Shown: in pieces, positions 36,819-49,578 of the stretch
Layout of the letters: every line of letters starts with the position of its first letter
How positions within the stretch are numbered: position 1 is the first letter of the stretch
Source: Trichoplax sp. H2
Lineage: Eukaryota; Placozoa; Uniplacotomia; Trichoplacea
DNA: 64,000 bases
Assembly: GCA_003344405.1 (NCBI GenBank)
Contig: NOWV01000163.1
Location: 1-64,000, forward strand
Reading direction: 5' to 3'
Notes under the pieces: generated by a model
Seen by the model: the letters and a program-made list of their open reading frames with translations, nothing else
Databases searched by the model: none
Told to the model about the DNA's origin: nothing
Made by a program: the position numbers and the translations under genes

Positions 36819-38005
36819 TCAATTTCAATAGTAATTCAAGAAAGAACCTGGATTGATGTACTTTAATATGGACAACATTCGCGGATGATTTGAACATGAC
36901 ATATGAAATTAGAGCGACAGTATTTGGCAAAAATGGACAGCACCGTATTTAGTAGTCCATGACATTATACTATACTGTATAGTACATTACGATGTGTTAT
37001 TTTCCTTTGCAACTTTTGGATGGCAAAACACATCGTAATTATTGTGCGTATACGCAAATTATTGCTATGTGCTTCGACTGTTGGATCTTCCATGGACATT
37101 GGACGGTCGAAGTCAAGTTGAATTCTATCAACTTGTACAGTATACTGTACAGGAAAGCGTGATCAAATGTAAAGCCCTGAATCCCTTGCCCTACTGTCGA
37201 CGGTGGGAATGGAGGCGGAAAGGTCCTGTGGGGTGGATTGGTTGTCGATCTGGGTTAGTGCCCAATCCATTCCATCGCTGTCAATTTCAATCGTAATTCA
37301 AGAAAGAACCTGGATTGATGTACTTTAATATGGACAAGATTCGCGGATGATTTGAACATGACATATGAAATTAGAGCGACAGTATTTGGCAAAAATGGAC
37401 AGCACCGTATTTAGTAGTCCATGACATTATACTGCACTGTATAGTACTATACTGTACTTCGTGATCAATTTGGGGGCAAATTAGAGATAGTAACTGCTAG
37501 CTGTTTTAGGTTCAATTTGGATCAAGGTTTAACCCTGTTTAAATCCAAGCCTATCAGTTGAAGCCTTGAAGGGATAATTATCGACAAGTTAAGAGGTGTG
37601 AACTGTAGTATCTTTTACTTATAGTTAAATACAGTACTGTACATGACGATGTGTTATTTTCCTTTGCAACTTTTGGATGGCAAAGCACATCGTAATTATT
37701 ATTACATTAAATGCAAAATTTAAAGAAGGGTATATCATTAATTTTCCCTATAATTTATTACTTTGTGCTTCGACTTTTCTTCCATGGACATTGGACGGTC
37801 GAAGTCAAGTTGAATTGTATCAACTTGTACAGTATACAGTACAGCGTGATCGAATGTACTGTGCACTGTACACTGTAGAGTACAGTGTACAGTACTGAAT
37901 CCTTGCCATACTGTACACTGTAGACAGTAGGAATGGAGGCGGAAAGGTCTTGTGGGTGGATTGGTGGTCGATCTGGGTTAGTGCCCAATCCATTCCATCG
38001 CTGCC
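36819..38005 (+). repeat. Duplicated hairpin-rich GTAC block upstream of YIPF
   Basis: Order: R1 (36819-36987), R2 (36986-37280), R1' (37281-37447), unique insert (37448-37640), R2' (37646-38005). R1/R1' are nearly identical. R2/R2' differ by small indels and an expansion of GTAC words in R2'. Each R2 contains nested inverted repeats: ATTACGATGTGTT ... AACACATCGTAAT (36986-36998 and 37027-37039; 13-bp arms), CAAGTTGA/TCAACTTG (37114-37121, 37128-37135) and the 16-bp perfect palindrome GTACAGTATACTGTAC (37135-37150). It ends about 320 bp before the YIPF start codon. It may be a MITE-type element or promoter array; no ORF in it is credible. Confidence 0.85.
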
Positions 38006-38323
38006 ATACTGTAAGCACTTGAAAGGGAGGAAAACCGCTGTTGATATGGGTTCGATGCCTTGGTCTTTCGTTGTACTGTGCCAACGGTCGTTGACTTCTT
38101 CCTTTCCTCGCTCACCGACTTCTGTACTCAAGCTGGAGTAGAAGCCATCGCATAAGTCCTCGCTGAACCACCATTAGCAAACTTGGAGGGGCAATTGCCC
38201 ATTAATGTGATTGGATTAAGGTGCAACAGAAGAAGGCAAATTGAGCTAAGTTGATAACTATCTTGCATTAGTAGAAAAGAAGCGACCGGCGGTGCAGTAA
38301 AAAGCAAGGAGATCAAGAGAGCG

Positions 38324-40256
38324 ATGGCGTATCCATCAGGCGATAATAGCATCGATTTCGATCAAAGTGGATTTTATTCTGGTCATCAAGCACCGGCTTA
38401 TACGCCAGGAAATGATGCCGGCTATGGATATTATTCACCTCAAGAACAACAACAACAATATCCAAATTATGCAGGACAAATGACAGTTCCTTCTGGAAAT
38501 ATCGACAATAATGCCGCTCAAGTGAAGCATACCAGCTTTGATGATGAACCACCGTTGTTAGAAGGTTAGGCTACAAGCGGATTGCATGGATCGCCATCCT
38601 AAGACAATCGCATTCTATGAATATTAGTATCTTCCACTTTATGCCAACGTAGATAGTATTGCTTTTCACTATTGTAGTTCATAGTCCTTTTCCATACGTT
38701 CTGCTAACAATACAAGCACTTGTTTTTCGACAGGATGAGGTTGATAGATAGGTTAACATGAAAACAATATTCACTCATCTAGTTGTGTCTTCTTTCTATT
38801 CTTTCTCGATCGATTGGCCTGATGATAGAACTTGGAATCAACTTCCAGCATATTGTACAAAAGGTAAGTTTTACAGTCATCAGTTCACTCATAAAATCGC
38901 CTTGGAAAACTCTTTGCCAAGACTTCTCTTTGGTATGAGTAAGGCTCTACAATAGGATTGCTTTAGATAGTGACGCTTAATATGGATAGTTATGAAAATG
39001 GGAGCCGATTGCTTAGGATTGAATCTGTTGCAATGGATCACTTTCTTCCATAGCTTTTTGCCATGATACCAAAATTGTAAAGAAAGTAGTAAAATGAGTT
39101 AAAGTCGTACTCTATTTTATAAGAAGAGTTGACATACTATTCATCATTCCTTGTCAACTATCGTGGTTGAAATTGATAAGTATGATTCCGATTGGTTGCC
39201 AGCACGTAAAACAGGATTCGACATCATTTTTTTTCACACTTTTCCCAAAATTACCTGATTGGATGTATACTATACTCCCTTGAAAAGCTAATTGTCTTAA
39301 TAATGTTATATTCAGTCGATCGACTTGTATTTCTAACATAAATTGATTGGTATCGATTGTGTCTGTTCTCTTTTTCATCATCAACAACAAACATAAAGAC
39401 TGGTCATGTCTTAAATCCATTTCGTCATATTGAGCCTAGTATTATGGACGATACCGATATGGCTGGACCTTTAGTCTTTTGCCTGCTCTTAGGCGCTACT
39501 CTGCTTCTAGTAAGTAACCATTTGCAGCTCGTAACGAATGTCAATATTGTCTATAGCTTAAAATGGCGACAATATCAACGTCAATGGCCGCTAATGATTG
39601 TCGTAATGTTACGTATTTTAAAATTAAAATGATCAGTCTATGCATGTCATCAATACCAACCCAATACAATAAGACATCAACGAATAGTGGTTGTATCGAT
39701 GCTACTGTATGCAATTCTATCGACTAAAATTCAAGTAGAATCCATTTTAAACTACTGTTATTCCTCTTTCATTCATTCCTGTCTACCACTATAGACTGGT
39801 AAAGTTCATTTCGGCTACATCTATGGTGTTGGCTTAATGGGTTGTATTGGATTGTACAGCGTCCTTAATTTAATGAGTACCAATGGAGTTGCCTTGGCTT
39901 GCATTGTTAGTGTTTTAGGTTATTGCTTGTTACCAATGGTTTTTCTTTCCAGCATATCATTTATAATGTCCTTAAAGTAAGTTATGGCTTGTTGATTGAA
40001 TTAAGTGATCGACCACATCGAGATAACTGTTGTAATCACGATAATGGAGCCATCGCTTTAATAGTATTATACGCCGTATTTTAATATTTCTAGGGGCACT
40101 TGGGGCATGATTCTAGGTAGTTTTACCGTTTTATGGTGTAGTCTTTCGGCAGCGAATCTCTTTGTGGTTGCGCTATCCATGGATCAACAGAGAATATTAG
40201 TGCTGTATCCATGTGCCCTGCTGTATGGTATATTCGCTCTGCTGACGGTATTTTAA
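38324..40256 (+). CDS. YIPF5/YIPF7-type Yip1-domain protein, 5 exons
   Basis: Multispanning ER/Golgi protein; family members bind Rab GTPases and act in ER-Golgi traffic and Golgi structure (family knowledge). Exons 38324-38564, 38829-38863, 39399-39509, 39795-39976, 40094-40256 total 732 nt, 243 residues against about 257 for human YIPF5. Exon 1 encodes a Tyr/Gln/Gly-rich cytosolic tail ending DDEPPLLE, the conserved motif before the domain; exon 2 gives ELGINFQHI. The Yip1 core follows: [40 protein letters not shown], and the C-terminal [16 protein letters not shown] right before TAA, where family members normally stop. The start ATG has a good context (GAGCGATGG). Donors GTTAGG, GTAAGT, GTAAGT, GTAAGT; all acceptors AG. 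It is complete and undamaged. Confidence 0.95.
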
Positions 40257-40326
40257 ACCATGTCTGGCAAGTAATCATTCTAAATCAACATGCAAGATGT
40301 ACATAAGTCATAAACACTCAACAGGA

Positions 40327-40332
40327 AATAAA
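40327..40332 (+). terminator. Poly(A) signal of the YIPF gene
   Basis: AATAAA 71 bp after the stop codon, the first such hexamer downstream. Confidence 0.6.
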
Positions 40333-42838
40333 ATTAAATGGTAAAAGAGACTTTGATACACTTTCGACTGTGACGACACTAGAACGAATGGATGAGGGCC
40401 AATTCTAGAGTGGAAATAGAAATATTAATCTGTAACTTGAATTGTTTGTTTTTTAATTCAATTAATGAATCAATTATAAAATCATTTGGCCAAATGAACT
40501 TTGTGCTTTGCAAATTATATAGAATAAATCGTCGATAATGACATCACATTAAAAGCCATGTCGGCTGAATTAATCATTAACCGCATCAGCGGATATATCT
40601 ATATAACAACATCACTGCAATTTAATGTTGCTTTTATCCTATCAAGCATACGAAAGATAAGAATTTACGCAAGTATTCTGCAGCATGTTTATAAGACACC
40701 AAACTCGATCTTAATCTGTTATCTAAAATAGGCATTCATTTGCCTGTAATTCGATGTGGCAAGGCAGCCTTTAATGCTGACTTGTACGTGGTGTGTCAAT
40801 ATGATTGAAAACTATTGCATTAAAATGACTTCTAGCTCAGTTCTTGCCGTAACACTTGATGCTTTTGATAACATCAAAACTATTAAACATTCATGGAATA
40901 CGTATCTTGTCAACCGATTTAGAATACTCGTAAGTTACAATTTACATGTTGGATGCTACTTATAATTTAAAAGCTAGTTTATCCTTTGCTTAATCGGTGA
41001 TTAGACTATCAGCTTATTTGATCACGGTACAAAGGAGTTGCAGGCTTGATAGCTGTATGTTTATTCCATGTTATAGCAGAAAATCACTACATCTCAATTT
41101 GCGGTGGAGATGACATGCGATAGCAGAAATGTAATGCGTTGTGCTATAATATGCAACAAAATATCCTGCTTGTCAGGATTACAACTGCTTGCAACTTATT
41201 TCGATATTTAGTATTAGCTATCCTATATACACGTTCCAATTTCTTCGCTATTACCATAATTACTGATAGTCTTGAAGCCAATCATTGCTTTCTAGCTTCG
41301 AAATCAATTAATCAATGTCATATTCGCATCATTGCCTTATACTGTAGCCATAGCATCGAAAAGTGACTAATTAGTTTGATTATCCTGATGTGCCTTTCTC
41401 ATGAAGTTTTTTTAAACACAGATTCCATACCCTATCAACAGTACCTGCTAAGCAGGATAGAAGATACTGTAATTTAAAAATTCTCTGTCATCCAGTTTTT
41501 AGCCAATTCTTAATATAAGCGCACAATAAATCCAAATCTCCATAAATTGAACTCTTGTATTACTATGCAAGATTCTGCTGAGACAATAAGCACGCGCGAT
41601 ACTTAGCAATTTGCTATTTAATTCAAAATTTCCGTTTGTTAAGTCTATCAACATCTGTTACCTGCTACTGTATTTACAATATCGATAGGAAGTTGCATGA
41701 TTAACATTATTCATCATAGTTTGCCGTTTTAGAATGAAATGCAGAATATTGTACATAATCGTAGTACCTCGTGAGATTCAGTAAGATCAGTTGTATACAT
41801 GTAACATACACATCAATGGTTAATGATAGCATTAAATTTAACCCTTTCGCTAAGACTTAAGTGAACAGTTCATTCATGGCTTAAGTAGTTATTATTATAG
41901 CCAATTATCATCTTAACTAGGTACAAAATAGAATTAACTATTCCGTGAATAATTATAATAAAACCAGTTTTGCATTGATTATCATCCAAATATTGCCCAT
42001 GTTTACCGGTACTTTGCAGATTGAAAAATTGAATCATTTTTATAGAGCGACTACTTAACTAATATACAAGTTTGAAATTCTCTATCAGGCAACTTCTAAT
42101 AGTAATATTCCAAGTAATTTAAAGTAGGTCACTTAACAAAGCTATAATGAAAGCCCAAAAATGATGATCTTGCTTATGTCTGCAAATTCTTATGATCTTA
42201 CTGACGCAAAGGAGAATCAATTCTTCCGTTCAGTAGTCATAAGTAATACTGATACCATCACTAGTAAATCAATATACTGCGGCAAAAAAACATGAAATGA
42301 AAATACTTCTATCTGCGAATTCTTGCTACTTTAGGCATCTGAGAATAAATTTAAGTTTTGAATTGTGGCTCAATATTATTTCTACAGTATACTATTGAAA
42401 TCATTCCCAGTAGTTAAAGTAAAAAGCGTTTATTTTTAAGATTTCCTGGTTGTCATCAGAGGATTACATCTACAAAATGTTGCCGTATTGCATGGGTAAC
42501 AGAGAATTAATTTTATCCCTTAAATTATTGTGATTGCTATTGATGCCATCACAAGTAACTACAGCGAAAGACTAATAGGCAATTGAGAATTAGTTATATC
42601 ACTTGAATTCTTATGAATACTGTCGATTCCATCGCTAGTAATGATACTCAAGTATAAATTACCATTTTAAGATGATTTTAGTCTATCAAGAATTATATGT
42701 AAATCTTAATATTGAATGCTAAGGTTACTAGTCATTGCATTAGCAATTAATACCACAACATGAACTGAACGGAAGACTATCGTAACTGTAATATCCTTGC
42801 TCCAGGCTATTTTTTTCTTTACCCTTCTATTTATAGAT
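40333..42838. other. Intergenic, mostly featureless
   Basis: No supportable gene. A loose motif, GAT(A/G/T)CCATC(A/G)C(T/A)AGTAA, appears near 42256, 42543 and 42627, suggesting old repeat sequence. Confidence 0.35.
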
Positions 42839-42985
42839 GTATAGAGCTTGAGGTATGATTCTAGTCAGTATGAACATTTTATCGCGTTGCCTAAAATAAG
42901 GTATTTCATTTCTTACTGCTTGCTCTATCGATGGACTCGAGGCGACTACTAGTGCTTGTAGTGAATACGGTTGCTATGCCCAACC
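42839..42985 (+). pseudogene. Decayed copy of the last YIPF exon
   Basis: Aligns with 40094-40240: shared blocks include ATGATTCTAG, TTTTAT, GCTCTATC.ATGGA and TAGTGCTGTA-like sequence, with many substitutions and internal stops; the region before it (CTATTTATAG) resembles the acceptor region of the true exon. No matching decayed copies of exons 1-4 were found nearby with confidence, so it is either a fragment or the last readable part of an old gene duplicate about 2.7 kb downstream of the functional gene. Confidence 0.6.
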
Positions 42986-43460
42986 AATAACTTCTTTATT
43001 CATATTTTTCTGGAAGTGTTATTAGCATCTGTTAAAAATTACTATACAGCATGCGGTCTCCTATATTAAGCAGAAGGCTTCTTCTAATACAACTCCTTAC
43101 AGCCCGCTATTTTAAATTTATGTACCTTACTAAGTATTATGAGAGAAAGAGTTGATGAAATCCGTTCGTCTCCTGTTTACTATAGTCTTAAATACGACGT
43201 AGAGTGCTATGCCATGCTGTGAGTTTCCTACTTGAAAGTGAAAGGGATAACCCCTAAACGATAGCCTTGAGCAGTTTCATGAAGCTATAATTCACTATCT
43301 ATGGCAACAACTAGGCATGGCTATATGTTTAATTGTCTAGTATAATTTTCAAGTAATGATAGTTGATGCTTACCGAACTAAGTCATCCCTTAGCCTGGTA
43401 GCCTGTATGGCAATAAAATTAAACTTTGATATCTTTGTGGAATTAGAAATGTGCATTAAC

Positions 43461-45255
43461 TGTAGGCTCCAAATGATAGCATGTGATCAATTGCATTAGG
43501 TGTTGCACCTGTACAAGGGCCAAAGGAGATTAATCTGAATATAAATCGTAGATTTCATCGAATGAAATAAACTTATTAAAGACAGTACATACTATGTCTC
43601 AGTTTAGATATTACCGTTGCCATATAAAATAAACATTTGAGGAAGCAAATATGTCCGATGGATAATTAAATACATTTTAGAATTGGCGATATCGTTATCT
43701 ACTCTACGCTACTATAACGCAAGTACACTGATATTATTCATTATAGAATTTACATTTTATTTATTTGCCCTTACTTTAACATTATCTAACAGATGGAATG
43801 AATTGCAGCCAAATTCAGTAGTAGACGATTTAATAATTTGAAATGAGTGTCCTACCATTGGAATACTTTCAATCAAAATATTATCATGATTAAGTTCATT
43901 TTATGGCAAGTAAAGCTTAGAATACTCTAAATAAAATTGTCTAAATCAAATTACTAGCCTTCTAATGGTAGCATGGGATCAATAAAATGTGGAGTTTCAA
44001 AGTCAAAAAGAAGAAATCTGAATATAAATTCTAAAGTTTATCGAATGGAACAGCCTTATTAGAAAAGACAGCACATACATATTCCGCAGTTTAGATACTA
44101 CCATTTTCATATTAAAATAAATATTTGATGAAGCGAATATGTTCAATTAGATTATCAAATATATTTTTAGAATTAGTGATGCTATGATTTACTTTACTTT
44201 ACTCTATTATATTTCAAGCGTACTGATATCATACATTCTAGAATTTTCGTTTTAATAATTTGCCCTCAGTTTAACCCTATCTAACAGACAGAATAGATTA
44301 CAGTCAAGTTCTTTATGGAGCAATTAATGATTTGAGATGAGTGTTTCAACGTTACGATACTTCCAATCATAATATTATCCTGATTAAGTTTTTCATTTTA
44401 CTACGAGTAAAGGCTAGATAAGTCTAAATCAAATCACTAACCTTCCGACGATAGCATGTGATTAATTATATTTGGAGTTTAAAAGTCAAAAAAGAGAAAT
44501 CTGGATATAAATTCTAGGATTTATTTAATGAAACATACTTATTTTAAAGACAGTACATACATATTCTTCAGTTTAGATATTACCGTTGTCATGTAAAGAT
44601 AAATATTCGAAAAGCAAATATGTAAATTAAATTATAAAATATTCTTTTAGAATTTGCGATGCTATTATTTATTCTACTCTACCGTATTGTATTTTGAAGT
44701 GTACTAATATTGTACATTATAGAATTTTGAATTTTCGTTATAATGATTTACATTAAGGTTAAACACTATCTAACAAGCGGAATCGATTATTGTCGCATTC
44801 AGCATTTGGCGATTTAATGATTTGAAATGAGTTGCCTACTATCAGGGTAGTTCCAATTATAATATTATCCTGATTAAGTTGTTCATTTTACCGCAAGTAA
44901 AGCTTAGAATAGTCTAAACTAAATAGTCTAATTCATATCACTAGCCTTCCGATGATAGTATGTGATTAATAATATTTGAACTTGCAGTAGTACAAAAGCC
45001 AAAAAGGAAAAATCTAAATAAAACCTAGATTTCATTTAAGGTAGCAAATACGTTAAATTAGATTATAAAATATTCTTTTAGAATTAGCAATGCTATTATC
45101 TACTCCACTCTATTATATAATAAATTTAAGCGTATTAATACTGTATGTAATAGATTTTTCGTTATAATAATTTGCTCTCATTTTTAATATTATCATGATT
45201 AAGCTATATATTTTACTGCGAATAAACCTTACAACTGTAGATCTATCAAAGCGGA
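43461..45255 (+). repeat. Four tandem copies of a diverged 480-505 bp repeat
   Basis: The landmark GATAGCATGTGAT (or near variants) recurs at 43475, 43967, 44450 and 44954, spacings 492, 483 and 504. Each unit also carries AAATCTGAATATAAAT, a GACAGTACATAC block, TTAGAATT.GCGATG and GATTTAATGATTTGAAATGAGT. Copies 1-3 are full length; copy 4 has lost its middle (the GACAGTACATAC block) and ends near 45255. Copies are about 75-85% alike by eye, so the array is old. No ORF is conserved among units. Confidence 0.85.
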
Positions 45256-45413
45256 TAGTCCTTGCAGAGATAGTAAGGTAATACGCGTAGCTTTTAGGAT
45301 AAATGAACACATTGTGGTATTTTTTGATTGACTTTGATAGAAACATTTAACAAACGACTCTTTTTTGATATTTTACAGTAGACCTAGCCTATAAAGTTTA
45401 ATTATGGATGTTT

Positions 45414-45460
45414 TCCATGGGCTACTAAATTACATTATACTGTAATTTAGTAGTCCGTGA
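45414..45460. repeat. Near-perfect hairpin, possible short MITE
   Basis: Arms CTACTAAATTACA (45422-45434) and TGTAATTTAGTAG (45441-45453) are perfectly complementary around a 6-nt loop, and imperfect pairing extends the arms outward to about 45414 and 45460. The outer part, TTTAGTAGTCC(A/G)TGA, also occurs in R1 and R1' of the block upstream of YIPF (about 36947 and 37409), so these belong to one family. Confidence 0.8.
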
Positions 45461-45470
45461 TATTTTTAGC

Positions 45471-48103
45471 AGAAGAAATATAGAGTACTTTATTACTCTA
45501 GACAAACTCATTTTGTCATCAACGATTAGTGATTGGCCTACGCGTATTCCCCATCAAAGCTTTTGCTGAGCGTAAAATACATTTTGTAGGTCTCTAGACA
45601 CTATTAACACAGCCATAAAAGGCAAAAGTAAGGTGACAATAGTTATGAAGTAACAGACTTTAGAGTTTATCTCTGTTCTGACACTGTTGCAGTTAATTTA
45701 ATTAGTCAAGTAAACTTCAATAATTAATAACCAATAATATTTTTGCGCTGGACAGTGGTAGCTATTTCTATCAAATTCACTTTTCTTTGTAACTGACATG
45801 GATACAGTTTTGAATGAGATATACGGTCATGCTCAATTACATGAAAGATAAAATATCAAGGTTAAACATTTAATTAATATTTTACCTAAAATGGCACGCC
45901 AGAATAAATCTATTATGCCTTATCAATATATGCCGATAAGAAGATAACCTTATAATGCAATTGACATTTTATTTTCCACGTTAGCATATGCATTGATTTT
46001 TACGCAATTTATTTATTTAATATAAGTTGAAACCCTATGGTTAATAATTATAATCATCAAGTTTAGTTCCCCATTTTAAGTGTAAATCTAGCCAAAATCT
46101 TGCTGGGAGATAAACTAACAATTTGATTATATCTATACAGTCAGTTATATTGTAAATTTAAAGCATTGCTTCCTTAGCTTACGTTTCATTCCTCTAGGCA
46201 ATAGCAATAAGGTAAAACAAGAGTAATTGTAAACAATCATCCTATGATCAAAGAATTTAGGTGATATAGCGAAGCCATAGCTAGGGACAGAATTGCTAGT
46301 TCTATAGTTTACTATCGAGCATTGATTATGAAAGAAAGATTACGATTGCCAATTTTCATCATCATCATCATCGATTTGTTACACTTAACAATTCATTGTA
46401 CAATTCAAACTTTGCTTTTGCAGCTGATTATGAATGAGATTTTGTTATATTAATAAATTGGATTGAATATAATAATGAAGATAGGGGAGTTTATCATAAT
46501 TCAATTCATATTTCTAACACTAAGCAATAAATTGATCTGAACATTTTTAATATTATCTACTCTAAATATGATAATTTAATTATTTTTTATGGCTTGAATT
46601 AGAAACACGGAATCAATAACAAATGATGCAACGCAATCCGCACTTCAACCGAAATAAGGAATGCCAAAGCTTAAAATGAAATTTTCGTTTCATTTTTGCT
46701 ATTCTATGCTACACAAGAAAGCGTTGAGCCATGTTAACCTTGATGATAGATTATAGATTCTAAGAATTTCTCATTTCAATGACTGAGCAGCCTTTCTTTA
46801 CAGTTAAAATTTAAATATGAATTGTTGTTTATGATCCTATGCAAGAATTCAATCAGATAAAAACGTCATCATGGTATTACTGGGGCTTCTTCTTCTTGTT
46901 CTTTTGAAAGATCTAGTAGGATGAATAAAAAATCTATTAATGAATATGCCATACTACACGTATTAATTAAGCTATTCTATATATAATATCCTTAGATAGA
47001 TCAAATTATGAGATTATTAGTCTGAGAAATGTAGTTGTCTATGATCAGTAATCACAAAGAATATTCCTTCTCTTTAATAAAGATAATATACATCAAAAAG
47101 CAACAATAATTTAATAATTCATTATAAGGAGATCAAAGGTTATCCCCAGACAACAACTTTTATTCAGCATTTCCATCTGCTGTCATTAAAGTCTGAAGCT
47201 ATTGCAGATTTATTTCCGTAACTTGGATATACTGAAGAATTATTATTATGTATTGTAATCAAAAATTCAAGATCCAGTAATCTTCTACGTCAATTTTCTT
47301 ATAAGATTAAAATGGATATTAATAGTTAATGATATCGTGAAAACACTGTATTGCAACATCTTTCTGACCAAGATATCATTGATAAATGTTAACATTATTT
47401 ATTTATTTTAATCAACCAAAGCAAAACTAGTTTGGGGTATAAGATAATAATATTGGTATTCAAGGCAATATTTGTTTTCCAAAGCTTCTGTCTTAGTTCT
47501 GTTTGTTTACGACGTTGAAAATATTTATTCTCAATTATCAGTCACTATAACTAATTGTGTTAGATATCTGTAAGAGTAATTTACTGATTATTATATCTAT
47601 ATGTTCTAATTTTGCTCCTAAACTTTCATTAAAATCAAAACTGATAGATAAGACTTCGATAATATTTGCATTTGGTTTCAATCTGGCAATTCGCCATTAA
47701 ATAATCATATTATTTTATTGTATTCTATTAATTTGTTTTTCTTCCGGTAATTTTTGGTAGTTGTAAAATACTGCCACATAGTATTACTTTTATAACTTTA
47801 AACATTGGATAACATATTTTATTTTGTATTTTTAACTGATGCAACATAGCTTACTTTTATTTACTTATAGTGATAAAAAAGTATTCGATTAACTCTTCTA
47901 TTTTGTTGTATAAATTAGATGCAGCTGCAAAATTAAACTAAATCAGAATTGATTGATAAATCTGAATGTATTTGGGGGAATTTACAGCGTATCTATCGCT
48001 CAATTCATGTAATTGTAATAAAGAACTGAATTAAATCTTGAATAAATGAACTTAGATGTGTATATAGGCTAAATAATTCATCTTTCCTATCGCTAGCTGC
48101 ATA
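45471..48103. other. Intergenic, nothing recognised
   Basis: Very AT-rich, stops in all frames. A short (ATC)n tract lies at about 46358-46373. No gene, RNA or repeat supported. Confidence 0.4.
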
Positions 48104-49466
48104 TTAAATTAATTTCATTGTAAAATTGATGGAATTTCTATTTACCCCAAAAGCTTTCAAGTTGCTTCGGGCGACAAATTCTTTAGGTAATTTATCGTCA
48201 CGAAATGAACTGACTTCTGCTTCTTGGCGTTCTAAATAATGATTTAATAATTCTCCAAGATATTCCTTAGCCCAGCTTTTGGGTAATTTTAAAAGGACGT
48301 ATTCATCGTCGACTTGATCATCTATTTCAGATATGGCATTATCCTTGCGCTTTTCAATCATTGCATGCCTCGACGGATAGGCATCGATCATTATTGTCGC
48401 CATGCATAATGTTAAGACCAATAAAGTGATCTGGATATATTAAAAAGAAAAAAGCATTAATAAATACAGTATATTCATTTGAATATCTGCGATATCATTT
48501 TCCCAAGCGAGCAATTATTAATCAGTGAACATGTCAACATATTCAACAGTATATATTATTAATTACAGTAGTGAAATTGATACACGTATAAACAGTTTCA
48601 GTCATTGCTTAAAAATGTAGGATTGATATATAAACATCATTAAACATGTAGAATCATCAGCAATAAGGTATAGTTACTGTACAAACGCAAAGACAATGAG
48701 TTTTCCTAAAGAGCGGAAATAGAATTAATTTTTTTCAGCTATAGCTCTAATATGATATAACGCTGATTTTTGTAATCAAAGAGTAATGTAGCTAACTAAA
48801 ATGCTTATTATGTCATATTGAAAGTAATTATTTCTCCTTAAAAATAACATTATTAACAGATCTGAAGGCTATGTGTGATATGCGTAAGAAAAGCTAGACA
48901 ATTGCAAGTATAGAATATGAAAAGAAATTTAGCAATTCTCTACTACCAAGCTAAATAAATTCTTATAAAGACATAGGAAGATTCATGGCGGTTTTATTCA
49001 TTGAATTGTTAAAAACAATCTTAATGCGTTATATATATGCATAGAAATTTAAGATTTTATATTCTAAAAGAGATAAAATCAGCTTAGGTCAAACGTTTGT
49101 GACGACTGCTATTAGAGTAACAACGAGAACGGTATTCTAAATCATAATAAACTTGGATGAGAAGTAAAACTGGCATAGGATTAAACTTTTTAAATCTGCT
49201 ATAGTTGAATTAGGTAAATTAGAAGGTATATAGGAAATTTATAATCTCTTTTAACTGATGGGCAAGTAATTGATATGGCTAGACAAAGAGATTAAGGAAA
49301 TTAAGAAAGGAAAATTTATGAAGTTTAACTATGTATTACAGCAGTCACACGGTTTTTATACGAGCACCTTTAACTTAATCATTTAGTATAATAAATTTTT
49401 AGGCCAATAAATAAATAATTCAATCGCTATCGAATTAAAATAAATCGATTTGAAACTTACCTTCAT
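48104..49466 (-). CDS. Small secreted protein, candidate prohormone, 2 exons
   Basis: Exon 1 (49466-49461) encodes only ATG AAG, followed by the perfect donor GTAAGT; exon 2 is 48430-48104 after the acceptor CCAG, phase 0. The spliced 110-residue protein begins MKITLLVLTLCMATIMIDA, a textbook signal peptide with probable cleavage before YPSRH. A basic cleavage-type site EKRK follows at residues 28-31, then an acidic linker, an amphipathic helix (SWAKEYLGELLNHYLERQ) and a basic stretch with ...NLKAFG near the end. After the signal peptide there is no cysteine, so it is not a disulfide-rich peptide. A GTAAAT at the AFG codon and an ATGCAG 49 nt later could form a second tiny intron that changes the C-terminus. 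I know no matching family. The splice-created signal peptide is the main evidence that this is a real gene. Confidence 0.65.
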
Positions 49467-49570
49467 GGTGAAGTGTTATATATTTCAACAGTTTAGGCAA
49501 AATCCGTAAAGGAATTAGAACTTCTAATCGTAACGATTGCGTATAATGAGAGATTGAGAAAACTACTCGT

Positions 49571-49578
49571 CTTATATA
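49571..49578 (-). promoter_or_regulatory. TATA box of the secreted-protein gene
   Basis: TATATAAG on the minus strand about 105 bp upstream of the ATG. It would place the transcription start at about 49545 and give a leader of about 80 nt. Position and orientation fit the gene. Confidence 0.5.

Noticed and set aside
37677-38141. Overlapping frames in the GTAC block
   Set aside because: They follow the duplicated palindromic repeats on both strands and show no protein character.
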